A stretch of DNA of 64,000 nt, taken from NCBI GenBank assembly GCA_947498935.1, contig CANMMM010000003.1, positions 124,001 to 188,000 of the forward strand, read 5' to 3'. The stretch comes from an uncultured Aquimarina sp. Its GTDB lineage: Bacteria; Bacteroidota; Bacteroidia; Flavobacteriales; Flavobacteriaceae. The translations under genes and the position numbers were made by a program. This document shows positions 33,901 through 42,370 of this stretch, in pieces. The stretch's first letter is position 1; every line of letters begins with the position of its first letter. Under the pieces are notes generated by a model. The model had not been told where the DNA came from. It did no database searches and worked only from the letters and a program-made list of their open reading frames with translations.

Positions 33901-34863
33901 AGCTGGGTCTACTGTTGCTGGATCAGCAGCTCCAAATTGCTCGCCATCTCCTCCATCTGCATTAGGATTGTTATACGCTTCATTAGCATCACTACATCCA
34001 TCATTATCACTATCACCATCTACAAAATTTTCTAAACCATCTCCATCACTATCAGGGCAAATGGATACAGAAAATCTTCCTGAGTTAAGTGTTGATAACA
34101 GTGTGATATTATTTATTAAGGAAACAGAAACTTGTGATATTGGTTCACTAGCGGTAATACTAAATTCTGCAAAAGGCCCTGTACCTCCACCACCAGCAGT
34201 GCTGCTTCCTGTAATAGTTACAGTGTCTCCTGCTCGAGTAATCGTAGCATTGTTTGAAGAAGTAACCATCCAATTAAAATCTGTAGAGGCTCCTACTGCT
34301 GTTAATACCAATTGATCTGATTGATTAATATTAGAATTTCCTATAGAAGCGTCTATAGCAAACGTTATCGTACTTGGATTAGAAAGTGTAATGGTACTGC
34401 TCACTCCTTCTCCGGCTCTAAAACCGTTATCATCTTCGAATCGAAGTACTGTTCCTCCAAGTTCACTTTCTATATTCACATCTGCTGCCCCTCCTACTGG
34501 TGTGGGAGCTGAAAGTGTAAGCACGGATGTAAGAGGCCCACTACTATTCGTAGAAAAATTTACTGATGGGTCTCCTGCTACTAAGCGACTCCCACCTATA
34601 ATACTTGAAAAATCAATGGTATCAAATGGACACTCTATCGTATCTAGAATTCCATCATTGTCATCATCTTGATCACAACCATCTGGAACATTATCGTTAT
34701 CTGCATCCGCTAAGTCATCAAAACCTGCACAAATATCTGTCGCATCTGCAACTCCGTCTCCGTCTGTATCTTGTGAATATATAGTAGTTATCGAAAATAC
34801 TACTAGTACGAAGAGACAACAATGTCGCTTATTCCCTAAGAGAAATTGAGTAATTTTTTTCAT
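27964..34863 (-). CDS. Giant T9SS-secreted repeat adhesin (DUF11 repeats, type-B sorting domain)
   Basis: 2299 residues. The order is: signal peptide (to about 31, ITTIYSQ); thrombospondin type-3-like Asp-rich repeats (DTDGDGVADATDIC, DNDNVPDGCDQDDDNDGILD); a beta-rich region; a second TSP3 stretch (CPDSDGDGLENFVDGDSDND); an SdrD-B/CnaB-like domain (TGKLYIDTNGNGVQDNGELN); another beta-rich region; eight DUF11-type repeats of exactly 141 residues opening with LSLEKTG; three more diverged repeats (LELVKTSV, LELVKTAV, LELLKEGK); and the C-terminal gliding-motility/T9SS type-B sorting domain (SVSPNGDNINDEFTIVGLED, FNRWGVKVFDKEGY, PVGTYYYIVEY). It should be exported by T9SS and anchored at the surface, with calcium-binding Asp clusters. 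The SprF-like and OmpA genes follow. Confidence 0.93.
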   Translation of the reverse strand: MKKITQFLLGNKRHCCLFVLVVFSITTIYSQDTDGDGVADATDICAGFDDLADADNDNVPDGCDQDDDNDGILDTIECPFDTIDFSSIIGGSRLVAGDPSVNFSTNSSGPLTSVLTLSAPTPVGGAADVNIESELGGTVLRFEDDNGFRAGEGVSSTITLSNPSTITFAIDASIGNSNINQSDQLVLTAVGASTDFNWMVTSSNNATITRAGDTVTITGSSTAGGGGTGPFAEFSITASEPISQVSVSLINNITLLSTLNSGRFSVSICPDSDGDGLENFVDGDSDNDGCSDANEAYNNPNADGGDGEQFGAADPATVDPANGLVTESGIDYTLGTNAEVTNAAVNTCTRLTGKLYIDTNGNGVQDNGELNLSGVDVSVTDANGIVRTERTANNGVWVITSLAPGNATVDVDDTDLPAGATQTEGTDPSVHAVVTNTIVNAGADGYTFVTPATMYQTPSCIAGTVYNFDWDTSAPNGVNEFDWTSDGTITDTFSNVDGSGIDMTMAFSGNTADLGRWSSSASGTADGVSPQVGTNATLGNKEVLQLFTMGTATPGITQTISFGAGTTIFSMGFDLYNIDRFSSNGDKFTITATDGLGNQIFPVFTTAAAAATYTVDNSTGIVEAVNRSTDITNSQLGVNFESFNGIASITIVWDNCDACSPVRHGYGFGNLSFCTEIPTPNLSLEKTGIYVDVNGDGLVNLGDRIDYTFVVRNSGNVDLTSIRIEDPLLVTPNGSLSGSAIDLGAGDDDLTTFTGSYTIQQSDINRGFVVNSATATGSSPGNTDDVTDVSDDPTDTTDTTDTDNDGDFEDDTETILTQSPNLSLEKTGVYVDANGDGLVNLGDRIDYTFVVRNTGNVDLGDIRIEDSLLEDVNGSLSGTRTLPLGAGDDDLTTFTGSYAIQQSDINRGFVVNSATAIGSSPGNTDDVTDVSDDPTDTTDTTDTDNDGDFEDDTETILTQSPNLSLEKTGVYVDVNGNGIVNLGDRIDYTFVVRNTGNVDLRDIRIEDPLLVGPNGSLSGMRTLPLGAGLVDTDTFTGSYTIQQSDINRGFVVNSATATGSSPGNTDDVTDVSDDPTDTTDTTDTDNDGDFEDDTETILTQSPNLSLEKTGVYVDANGDGLVNLGDRIDYTFVVRNTGNVDLGDIRIEDSLLEDVNGSLSGTRTLPLGAGDDDLTTFTGSYAIQQSDINNGFVVNSATAIGSSPGNTDDVTDVSDDPTDTTDTTDTDNDGDFEDDTETILTQSPNLSLEKTGVYVDANGDGLVNLGDRIDYTFVVRNTGNVDLRDIRIEDPLLVGPNGSLSGMRTLPLGAGLVDTDTFTGSYTIQQSDINRGFVVNSATAIGSSPGNTDDVTDVSDDPTDTTDTTDTDNDGDFEDDTETILTQSPNLSLEKTGVYVDANGDGLVNLGDRIDYTFVVRNTGNVDLGDIRIEDSLLEDVNGSLSGTRILPLEAGDDDLTTFTGSYTIQQSDINRGFVVNSATAIGSSPGNTDDVTDVSDDPTDTTDTTDTDNDGDFEDDTETILTQSPNLSLEKTGVYVDANGDGIVNLGDRIDYTFVVRNTGNVDLGDIRIEDSLLEDVNGSLSGTRTLPLGAGDDDLTTFTGSYAIQQSDINRGFVVNSATAIGSSPGNTDDVTDVSDDPTDTTDTTDTDNDGDFEDDTETILTQSPNLSLEKTGIYVDVNGNGIVDTNDRIDYTFVVRNTGNVDLGDIRIEDSLLEDVNGSLSGTRTLPLGAGDDDLTTFTGSYAIQQSDINRGFVVNSATAIGSSPGNTDDVTDVSDDPTDTTDTTDTDNDGDFEDDTETILIQTSSLELVKTSVVNGTNVGDTIDYTFTVTNRGNVTIDDIRITDPLLGSAQISITPPSLDPEEVGVATATYTLTQSNVDDGRVVNSATVTGSSPGNTNDVTDVSDSGDASVDENDDGDPTNDETISNIGQTATLELVKTAVVNGSNEGDTIDYTFTVTNTGSVTISGISIDDPLTGSVALALSPALLGPGDVGVATAVYTLTQSDVDNGQVINSATVTGSSPGNTNDVTDVSDSGDASVDENIDGDPTNDETISMITQIPNLELLKEGKYIDVNGDQLPNVGDRIDYTFTITNTGNVRITNIIIEDPLPGVLVVGDSIDLAVGETDSNSFTASYILTGADVLQGNVRNQATVIGMAPDGSEVTDLSDSVADTTNVDLDNDGDAEDVTVTEIAQQEEIVVYTSVSPNGDNINDEFTIVGLEDFPDNTLRIFNRWGVKVFDKEGYMQPGVAKFKGVSNGRVTIAEKDELPVGTYYYIVEYVNASNSTKTKSGYLYINR
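29449..32832 (-). repeat. Eight tandem 423-bp coding repeats in the adhesin gene
   Basis: The marker GATCGTTTCCGTATCATC recurs at 29458, 29881, 30304, 30727, 31150, 31573, 31996 and 32419, a spacing of exactly 423 bp each time. Units differ by few bases, apart from a type-A (EDSLLEDVNGSLSG) or type-B (EDPLLVGPNGSLSG) middle block. Each unit ends with the acidic linker DDPTDTTDTTDTDNDGDFED. Confidence 0.95.
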
Positions 34864-35401
34864 AAAACGATGGTAATGTATGTGTATTTATCGACAATGG
34901 GTATATTGCTATAAATACATATTTTTAAACTTTCCTTAACATTGAAACGATAGTTGATTTTACGGTAATACCGTAAAAACTATCCGTAACAAATATCAAA
35001 ATTGATTTCATTTTTCAATAGAAAATTTTCACTTTTTTTTAGAGTTTTCGTCAAAAAACTCAAAAAAACGACATAAAACACACATTACACCTAACATTTT
35101 AACCTACAATTCCATTTTTAATCAGAAAATCGTAATTTTTTGGCTTAAAACAACACTCTTTTTTCCCACTTTTCTATGATTTTTGTTTTATAAAATTGGT
35201 TTGCAAAACACTAGAACTAATCAAAAAGGGAATTATCCCCTATATTTTCACAGAATATTCTTACACACTCTTCTATTATTTTTTATGTGTAAGAAAAATA
35301 TCCATTAACACATTTTTTTGAAATAAACAGGTCTGAATTAAGTAATGGATGTGTAGATATCATTTTTTGACACGTAAAAACTCCCCTCCTTTTTCTGCAT
35401 G

Positions 35402-35515
35402 AAAAGGTTTACCATTTTATATAAAAAAGAATCTTTTTCTTCCAATCTTTACAATTTTTGAGCTCCGTAACGCTACTAGACAGCAAAAAAATGTACTTCG
35501 ATACATTCATTACAT
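35402..35515 (+). repeat. Diverged family-1 remnant
   Basis: GAAAAGGTTTACCATTTTAT at the left is weak, but the middle CAATTTTTGAGCTCCGTAAC followed by GCTACTAGACAGCAAAAAAA clearly matches the family core and apex. Confidence 0.55.
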
Positions 35516-35534
35516 CTGATCGCAACCTCTTTGC

Positions 35535-35624
35535 TGCGTTAAGGATAGTAGTGGAAATCCCGCAGCCCGACGATAGGAGGTGCGAGGAATTGGAGCGGAT
35601 AGCCTGACCCGCAGGGGAACGCCC
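35535..35624 (-). repeat. Family-2 intergenic element
   Basis: Reads TGCGTTAAGGATAGTAGTGG at the left and GACCCGCAGGGGAACGCCC at the right. It is 20 bp beyond a family-1 remnant. Confidence 0.78.
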
Positions 35625-35701
35625 TCATCATTTAGCATATATATAAGTATACTTTTTAGGGAATCTGAATTCAATTGAGGCTGGTTTCTATTTTTTCGTA
35701 G

Positions 35702-35709
35702 TATATTTG
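35702..35709 (+). promoter_or_regulatory. -7 element of prfC
   Basis: TATATTTG, a perfect TAnnTTTG, 28 bp before the ATG at 35737. A start site about 7 bp downstream would exclude the longer TTG start at 35707. The -33 element is not well conserved. Confidence 0.6.
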
Positions 35710-35736
35710 CGGCTTAGAATTTTTGAGTTCCGTCCT

Positions 35737-37323
35737 ATGAAATTTATCGAAGAAATCAAGAGAAGAAGAACTTTTGGTATTATTTCTCATCCAGATGCTG
35801 GTAAAACTACCTTAACTGAAAAACTACTGCTCTTTGGTGGAGCTATACAAGAAGCTGGTGCCGTAAAGTCTAATAAGATAAAAAAAGGGGCTACAAGTGA
35901 CTTTATGGAGATAGAAAGACAACGTGGAATTTCTGTAGCTACTTCTGTACTGGCTTTTGAATATAAAGGAACAAAAATTAATATTCTAGATACGCCTGGT
36001 CACAAGGATTTTGCAGAAGATACTTTTAGAACACTCACTGCTGTGGATAGTGTGATCGTAGTCATCGATGTCGCTAAAGGGGTCGAGGAACAAACAGAAA
36101 AGTTAGTATCTGTATGTAGAATGCGTAACATACCGATGATTGTTTTTATCAATAAATTAGATAGAGAGGGTAAAGACGCATTCGAACTACTAGATGAAAT
36201 CGAAAGCAAATTAAAACTAACGGTTACTCCGCTTAGTTTTCCTATCGGAATGGGCTACGATTTTAAAGGTATCTATAATAAATGGGAGAAAAACATCAAT
36301 CTATTTAGTGGTGATAGCCGAAAAGATATTGAAGAAACAATCGAAATATCTGATCTAGCAGCTCCTGAACTGAATGAATTAATAGGAGATACTGCTGCCG
36401 AAACACTGAGAGAAGAAGTAGAACTGGTAGATGGTATTTACCCAAGTTTCGACCAAGAATCGTATCAAAACGGTAGCTTACAACCTGTGTTTTTTGGTTC
36501 TGCATTGAATAACTTTGGGGTACGCGAATTGTTAGATTGCTTTGTTTCTATAGCACCTACCCCACGAGCTAAAGAAAGTGATGTGCGAACAGTAGCGCCT
36601 ACTGAAAAGGATTTTACAGGCTTTGTGTTTAAAATACACGCTAATATGGATCCTAAACACAGGGATCGTCTGGCATTTATAAAAATTGTATCGGGTACTT
36701 TCGAGCGTAATGTACCTTACTTACACACGAGGCATAACAAGAAACTAAAATTCTCTAGTCCAAACGCTTTTTTTGCAGAAAAGAAAGAAATCGTAGATAT
36801 TTCCTACCCTGGCGATATTGTAGGACTGCATGATACTGGAAATTTTAAAATTGGTGATACCCTGACTACTGGAGAAAAATTAAATTATAAAGGAATTCCT
36901 AGCTTTTCTCCTGAGCACTTTAGATATATCAATAATGCAGATCCTATGAAATCTAAACAGTTAGCAAAAGGAATCGATCAATTGATGGACGAAGGAGTAG
37001 CGCAACTATTTACCTTAGAATTGAACGGGCGTAAAGTTATCGGTACTGTAGGAGCACTCCAATACGAAGTAATCCAATACCGTCTAGAACATGAATACGG
37101 TGCGAAATGCTCGTATGAGAATCTAAATGTACACAAAGCTTGCTGGGTAGATCCTGAAGATCCTAGCAATGAAGAATTCAAGGAGTTTAAACGGGTAAAG
37201 AGTAAATTTTTAGCCAAAGACAAACAAGATCAACTGGTATTTTTAGCAGATTCTTCATTTAGCCTGCAAATGACACAGCAAAAATTCCCTAGTATTCAAT
37301 TTCATTTTACCTCGGAATATTAA
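35737..37323 (+). CDS. prfC: Peptide chain release factor 3
   Basis: 528 residues from the ATG at 35737 (MKFIEEIKRRRTFGIISHPD). An upstream in-frame TTG at 35707 overlaps the -7 promoter element and is rejected. GTPase motifs: G1 SHPDAGKTTLTEKL, G2/switch I RQRGISVATS, G3 DTPGHKDF, G4 NKLD. The C-terminal RF3-specific region contains VGALQYEVIQYRLEHEYGAK. It recycles RF1 and RF2 after peptide release. It is monocistronic, and its short leader contains a 15-bp match to the family-1 repeat core. Confidence 0.95.
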   Translation: MKFIEEIKRRRTFGIISHPDAGKTTLTEKLLLFGGAIQEAGAVKSNKIKKGATSDFMEIERQRGISVATSVLAFEYKGTKINILDTPGHKDFAEDTFRTLTAVDSVIVVIDVAKGVEEQTEKLVSVCRMRNIPMIVFINKLDREGKDAFELLDEIESKLKLTVTPLSFPIGMGYDFKGIYNKWEKNINLFSGDSRKDIEETIEISDLAAPELNELIGDTAAETLREEVELVDGIYPSFDQESYQNGSLQPVFFGSALNNFGVRELLDCFVSIAPTPRAKESDVRTVAPTEKDFTGFVFKIHANMDPKHRDRLAFIKIVSGTFERNVPYLHTRHNKKLKFSSPNAFFAEKKEIVDISYPGDIVGLHDTGNFKIGDTLTTGEKLNYKGIPSFSPEHFRYINNADPMKSKQLAKGIDQLMDEGVAQLFTLELNGRKVIGTVGALQYEVIQYRLEHEYGAKCSYENLNVHKACWVDPEDPSNEEFKEFKRVKSKFLAKDKQDQLVFLADSSFSLQMTQQKFPSIQFHFTSEY

Positions 37324-37362
37324 AAACCTTTGTTGCATATATTCTTAGATAAATTAACATTT

Positions 37363-37451
37363 GGGCGTTCCCCAAGGGTCGGGCTATTCGCTCCAATTCC
37401 TCGCACCTCCTAAGGTCGGGCTGTGGGATTTCCACTGCTATCCCTAACGCA
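37363..37451 (+). repeat. Family-2 intergenic element
   Basis: The best consensus copy: GGGCGTTCCCCAAGGGTCGG at the left and CCACTGCTATCCCTAACGCA at the right, with TCCAATTCCTCGCACCTCC in the middle. It is the only copy without a family-1 arm beside it. Confidence 0.82.
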
Positions 37452-37480
37452 AAAAACACAACCTACACCTACCTTAACTA

Positions 37481-37529
37481 AAAAAAGCCTCTTTAGTCAT
37501 CGTTATAGATACTAAAGAGGCTTTTTTTT
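37481..37529. terminator. Bidirectional intrinsic terminator
   Basis: AAAAAGCCTCTTTAGT and ACTAAAGAGGCTTTTT form a perfect 16-bp stem with T-runs on both strands, serving prfC and the DUF3467 gene. Confidence 0.88.
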
Positions 37530-37553
37530 GTATTTATTTTTGAGTAAGATTGC

Positions 37554-37868
37554 TTACGCTTGTCCTGTAGGTCCAAAATTTAGAGGAATAGGTGGCTGCT
37601 CGTAATCTTTGATCTCTCCGTGTGCTGCTTCAAATCTAGAAACATTATCATGCAATGCCTTCAATAACCTTTTTGCATGCTGTGGTGTAAGGATAACTCT
37701 GCTCTTGACCTTACTCTTTGGTCTTCCAGGCATGATATTCACAAAATCTACCACAAACTCTGATACAGAGTGATTAATGATTGCTAGATTGCTATAAATC
37801 CCATCTGCGATCTCTTCGTCTAATTCTATATTTAACTGGTGTTGTTTTTGATTATTTTGATCTGCCAT
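37554..37868 (-). CDS. DUF3467 protein
   Basis: 104 residues, cytoplasmic. The family pattern is clear: LNIELDEEIADGIYSNLAII, then SEFVVDFVNIMPGRPKSKVK and SRVILTPQHAKRLLKALHDN. The function is not established. It is encoded just after rpoC in many Flavobacteriia, as here. A rpoC terminator in between (37930-37964) means it has its own promoter or depends on read-through. Confidence 0.88.
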   Translation of the reverse strand: MADQNNQKQHQLNIELDEEIADGIYSNLAIINHSVSEFVVDFVNIMPGRPKSKVKSRVILTPQHAKRLLKALHDNVSRFEAAHGEIKDYEQPPIPLNFGPTGQA

Positions 37869-37929
37869 AATACGTGTTGTATATTAAATGCTATACATAT
37901 GTGCTACCAATGAAATGGAAACACTACTA

Positions 37930-37964
37930 CAAAAAAGAAAAGCCTGCCATTAAAGGCAGGCTTT
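37930..37964 (-). terminator. rpoC operon terminator
   Basis: AAAGCCTGCC / GGCAGGCTTT stem with loop ATTAAA. On the minus strand TTTTCTTTTTTG follows. It begins 5 bp past the rpoC stop. Confidence 0.9.
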
Positions 37965-37969
37965 CTGTA

Positions 37970-40900
37970 TTAGTTAAAATTTACTTCTTGTCGTTTTTCC
38001 ATTCGATCTTCGAACTCTTCCTTAGAGCCTACAATAATGCTTTCGTAGTCTCTCATTCCTGTACCTGCTGGAATTCTATGTCCAACAATTACATTTTCTT
38101 TCAGTCCTTCTAAGCTATCTACTTTACCACTTACAGCAGCTTCGTTTAATACTTTAGTCGTTTCTTGGAAAGAAGCCGCAGAGATAAACGATTTTGTTTG
38201 CAGCGATGCTCTGGTAATACCTTGCAGTATTGGCGTCGCAGTTGCTGGCGTTGCTTCTCTAGCGATCACCAACTCCTTATCTTCTCTACGTAGGATAGAA
38301 TTTTCGTCTCTTAGGTCACGTGGGGTTACAATCTGACCTGCTTTCAGGTTCTGACTGTCCCCAGCGTCTTCGATCACTTTCATTCCAAAGATTCCGTCAT
38401 TCTCTTCGATAAAATCAGACTTATGTACTAATTGATTTTCTAAGAAAATAGTGTCTCCTGGATCCTGAATTCTTACTTTACGCATCATTTGTCGTACTAC
38501 TACTTCAAAATGCTTATCATTAATCTTCACCCCTTGTAGACGGTATACTTCTTGTACTTCATTTACTAGGTATTGTTGTACAGCAGAAGGTCCTTTGATT
38601 TTTAAGATGTCTTCTGGAGTAACAGAACCATCTGATAATGGCATTCCTGCTCTTACAAAGTCATTTTCCTGTACTAAAATCTGATTCGATAATTTAACCA
38701 AGTATTTCTTGATCTCACCGATTCTAGACTCTACAATGATCTCGCGATTACCACGCTTGATCTTACCAAAAGATACCACACCATCAATCTCACTTACTAC
38801 AGCTGGGTTAGAAGGGTTACGTGCTTCGAATAATTCTGTTACACGTGGTAGACCTCCTGTAATATCCCCTGCTTTTGCAGACTTACGAGGTATTTTTACT
38901 AAAATCTTACCGATCTTGATCTTTTCATCATCATCTACCATTAGGTGAGCTCCTACTGGTAAGTTGTACGAACGTAATACTTCTTCTCCTTTACCCATTA
39001 TTAATAAAGTAGGAATCTTTTTCTTATCACGAGATTCTGAGATTACTTTTTCTTGGAATCCAGTTTGCTCATCTATCTCTACCTGATAGGTAACTCCTTG
39101 CTCTACATTCTCATAACGTACCTTACCTGCAAATTCAGAAATAATTACACCATTATATGGATCCCACTGACAGATACTCTGATCTACCTCTACCATATCA
39201 CCATTATTGATGAATAACTGAGATCCATAAGGAATCAAATTGGTACTTAATACAATTTTTGTATTAGGATCGATGATTTTAACCTCTGAAGTACGAGAGA
39301 TCACTACGTCTATCTCATTTCCTTCTGGGTCTTCACCTTTTACTGTCTTCAGTTCTTCTATTTCTGCTTTACCAGCAAATTTAGATTTCAGTTTATTTTC
39401 TTCAGAAATGTTACTTGCGATACCCCCTACGTGGAATGTACGAAGTGTAAGCTGTGTTCCTGGTTCTCCAATAGACTGTGCAGCAACTACCCCTACAGCT
39501 TCTCCTCGCTGTACCGTTTTTCCTGTTGCTAGGTTTCGTCCGTAACATTTTACACAAATTCCTTTTTTAGCTTCACAGGTCAATGCAGAACGTACTTCTA
39601 CAGATTCTACTGGAGATGCCTCGATACGTTTTGCTGTTTCATCATCAATCTCTGCTCCTGCTTCTACAAGTACTTCTTGTGTAAGTGGGTTTATTACGTC
39701 TAATAATGAAGTTCTACCTACTATTCTAGCAGCTAAACCTTCTATAATTTCTTCATTCTTCTTTAATGGACTTACTTCTACCCCTCTTAGTGTACCACAA
39801 TCTTCGATATTAACGATTACATCTTGTGCTACATCTACAAGACGACGTGTTAGGTATCCTGCATCTGCCGTTTTTAATGCTGTATCCGCAAGTCCTTTAC
39901 GTGCACCGTGAGTAGAAATAAAGTATTCAAGAATCGAAAGTCCTTCTTTAAAGTTAGAAAGAATCGGGTTTTCAATAATTTCACCCCCAGCTGAATTCGA
40001 TTTCTTTGGTTTTGCCATCAATCCACGCATACCTGTAAGCTGTCGGATCTGTTCTTTAGACCCCCTTGCTCCAGAATCAAGCATCATATATACTGAGTTG
40101 AATCCTTGCTGGTCTTCGCTAATACGCTTCATTGACAATTCTGTCAATTCGGAATTGGTCGATGTCCAAATATCAATTACCTGATTGTATCGTTCGTTAT
40201 TGGTAATTAATCCCATGTTATAGTTAGCTACAATCGTATCTACCTCGCCATTGGCTTTGGTAATCATGTTGTGCTTTTCTTCTGGAATAATGATATCACC
40301 TAAACTAAATGATAATCCACCTCTAAATGCGAAATTATATCCTAATGTCTTAATTTCATCTAAGAAGGCAGCTGTTTCTGGTACACTTGTTACTTTTAGA
40401 ATATCACCAATAATATCTCTTAGCGATTTCTTAGTTAATACCTTATTGATATATCCTGCTCTTTCAGGTACTTTTTGGTTAAAAAGTACACGCCCTGTAG
40501 TAGTTTCAATAATCTTGGTAACTATTTTTCCATCTTCTACATCTTGAGTTCTTACTTTGATATTGGCATTAATATCCAATCTCTTTTCATTATAAGCAAT
40601 CACTACTTCTTCTGGCGAATAGAAAGTAAGGTCTTCTCCTTTAATAATTAATTCGGGTGTAGATCTACGTGACTTAGTCATGTAGTATAATCCGAGTACC
40701 ATATCCTGCGATGGTACCGTTACTGGTGAACCATTTGCTGGGTTTAATATATTATGAGAAGCTAACATTAATAATTGTGCTTCTAATATTGCCTCTGGTC
40801 CTAACGGAAGGTGTACCGCCATCTGATCTCCATCAAAATCTGCATTAAATGCCGTACATACTAATGGGTGTAACTGAATTGCTTTTCCTTCAATTAGTTT

Positions 40901-42268
40901 TGGTTGGAATGCTTGTATACCTAGTCTGTGAAGCGTAGGAGCACGGTTCAGTAGTACAGGATGTCCTTTTAGTACATTTTCTAAAATATCCCAAACTACT
41001 GGCTCTTTTCTATCTATAATCTTTTTAGCAGACTTTACTGTTTTTACAATCCCTCTTTCGATTAGTTTTCTAATCACGAATGGCTTGTATAATTCAGCTG
41101 CCATATTCTTTGGCAGACCACATTCAAATAATTTTAATTCAGGCCCTACAACAATTACAGAACGTGCTGAATAATCTACACGTTTTCCTAGTAAGTTCTG
41201 ACGGAAACGCCCTTGCTTACCTTTTAGAGAGTCTGATAATGATTTTAATGGTCTGTTAGAATCTGTTTTTACTGCTGATGCTTTACGCGTGTTATCAAAT
41301 AATGAATCAACTGATTCTTGTAACATACGCTTTTCATTACGTAAAATTACCTCTGGAGCTTTGATTTCCATCAAACGCTTCAAACGGTTGTTTCTGATGA
41401 TCACACGACGGTATAAGTCATTCAAATCAGAAGTTGCAAAACGCCCTCCATCTAGTGGTACCAATGGACGTAATTCTGGCGGAATTACAGGTACTACTTT
41501 TAGAATCATCCACTCTGGGCGATTTTCTCTATTCTTGTTTGCATCACGGAATGACTCCACTACTTGCAAACGCTTTAACGCCTCAGTCTTACGTTGCTTA
41601 GACGTTTCATTATTAGCCTTATGTCTCAGCTCATATGACAAAGCATCTAGGTCAATTCTTCGTAAGATCTCGATCAAACACTCTGCTCCCATTTTTGCAA
41701 TAAACTTATTAGGATCTGTATCCTCTAAGTATAAGTTTTCTTGCGGAAGGCTATCTAATATATTTAAGTATTCTTCTTCTGTAAGGAAATCCATTTTTTG
41801 TACTGGTTCTCCTTCTTCATTTTTAGCGATTCCTGGTTGGATTACTACATAACGCTCGTAGTAAATAATCATGTCTAATTTCTTAGACGGCAATCCTAAT
41901 AAGTATCCTATTTTATTTGGTAATGAACGGAAATACCAAATATGTGCTACAGGCACTACTAAATTGATGTGCCCAACACGATCTCTACGAACTTTTTTCT
42001 CCGTTACTTCTACTCCACATCGATCACATACGATCCCCTTGTAACGAATTCTTTTATATTTTCCACAAGCACACTCAAAGTCCTTTACAGGTCCAAAAAT
42101 ACGCTCACAGAACAAACCATCACGTTCTGGTTTGTGTGTACGATAATTAATAGTTTCAGGTTTTAACACCTCTCCCTGCGAAGCTGCTAGTACCGACTCA
42201 GGAGATGCCAAACCAATAGAGATTTTATTAAATCTCTTTACTGCATTCTTATCATTATTTCTTGCCAT
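37970..42268 (-). CDS. rpoC: RNA polymerase beta' subunit
   Basis: 1432 residues. The N-terminal zinc ribbon [20 protein letters not shown], the catalytic Mg-binding [12 protein letters not shown], the second zinc site ([20 protein letters not shown]) and the following [20 protein letters not shown] are intact. The length fits Bacteroidota beta' subunits. It is downstream of rpoB with a 102-bp gap carrying a hairpin, and ends at a strong terminator. Confidence 0.98.
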   Translation of the reverse strand: MARNNDKNAVKRFNKISIGLASPESVLAASQGEVLKPETINYRTHKPERDGLFCERIFGPVKDFECACGKYKRIRYKGIVCDRCGVEVTEKKVRRDRVGHINLVVPVAHIWYFRSLPNKIGYLLGLPSKKLDMIIYYERYVVIQPGIAKNEEGEPVQKMDFLTEEEYLNILDSLPQENLYLEDTDPNKFIAKMGAECLIEILRRIDLDALSYELRHKANNETSKQRKTEALKRLQVVESFRDANKNRENRPEWMILKVVPVIPPELRPLVPLDGGRFATSDLNDLYRRVIIRNNRLKRLMEIKAPEVILRNEKRMLQESVDSLFDNTRKASAVKTDSNRPLKSLSDSLKGKQGRFRQNLLGKRVDYSARSVIVVGPELKLFECGLPKNMAAELYKPFVIRKLIERGIVKTVKSAKKIIDRKEPVVWDILENVLKGHPVLLNRAPTLHRLGIQAFQPKLIEGKAIQLHPLVCTAFNADFDGDQMAVHLPLGPEAILEAQLLMLASHNILNPANGSPVTVPSQDMVLGLYYMTKSRRSTPELIIKGEDLTFYSPEEVVIAYNEKRLDINANIKVRTQDVEDGKIVTKIIETTTGRVLFNQKVPERAGYINKVLTKKSLRDIIGDILKVTSVPETAAFLDEIKTLGYNFAFRGGLSFSLGDIIIPEEKHNMITKANGEVDTIVANYNMGLITNNERYNQVIDIWTSTNSELTELSMKRISEDQQGFNSVYMMLDSGARGSKEQIRQLTGMRGLMAKPKKSNSAGGEIIENPILSNFKEGLSILEYFISTHGARKGLADTALKTADAGYLTRRLVDVAQDVIVNIEDCGTLRGVEVSPLKKNEEIIEGLAARIVGRTSLLDVINPLTQEVLVEAGAEIDDETAKRIEASPVESVEVRSALTCEAKKGICVKCYGRNLATGKTVQRGEAVGVVAAQSIGEPGTQLTLRTFHVGGIASNISEENKLKSKFAGKAEIEELKTVKGEDPEGNEIDVVISRTSEVKIIDPNTKIVLSTNLIPYGSQLFINNGDMVEVDQSICQWDPYNGVIISEFAGKVRYENVEQGVTYQVEIDEQTGFQEKVISESRDKKKIPTLLIMGKGEEVLRSYNLPVGAHLMVDDDEKIKIGKILVKIPRKSAKAGDITGGLPRVTELFEARNPSNPAVVSEIDGVVSFGKIKRGNREIIVESRIGEIKKYLVKLSNQILVQENDFVRAGMPLSDGSVTPEDILKIKGPSAVQQYLVNEVQEVYRLQGVKINDKHFEVVVRQMMRKVRIQDPGDTIFLENQLVHKSDFIEENDGIFGMKVIEDAGDSQNLKAGQIVTPRDLRDENSILRREDKELVIAREATPATATPILQGITRASLQTKSFISAASFQETTKVLNEAAVSGKVDSLEGLKENVIVGHRIPAGTGMRDYESIIVGSKEEFEDRMEKRQEVNFN

Positions 42269-42326
42269 AATATATGGTTCCTTAAGAATTATTGTAATTT
42301 AATTTTGAATCCTAAAGTGTACACCT

Positions 42327-42355
42327 CCATCGCTAGCGAAGCTGCTAAGCGATGG
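42327..42355 (-). other. Hairpin in the rpoB-rpoC spacer
   Basis: CCATCGCT (42327-42334) pairs with AGCGATGG (42348-42355), with a smaller AGCGAAGCT motif in the loop and no T-run. It may be an mRNA processing or stability element. Confidence 0.45.
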
Positions 42356-42370
42356 GGTATATACAATTTA

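Larger units (their letters stand above)
34864..35736. other. Long AT-rich divergent intergenic region
   Basis: 873 bp between the adhesin and prfC. It is very AT-rich with homopolymer runs. It holds a diverged family-1 remnant (about 35402-35515), a family-2 element (35535-35624) and the prfC promoter region. No convincing gene or structured RNA is seen in 34864-35400. Confidence 0.5.

Noticed and set aside
28643-34672. Many plus-strand open frames (up to 118 codons) across the adhesin gene
   Set aside because: They are antisense shadows of the Asp/Thr-rich repeats, repeat with the 423-bp period, and resemble no protein family.
35707-35736. TTG at 35707 as the prfC start
   Set aside because: It lies in the TATATTTG promoter element, and the ten extra residues are encoded by a repeat-derived leader.
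41289-41852. 187-codon plus-strand frame inside rpoC, and similar frames in rpoB and the ribosomal genes
   Set aside because: Fully antisense to strongly conserved coding sequence; composition typical of reverse-strand shadows.
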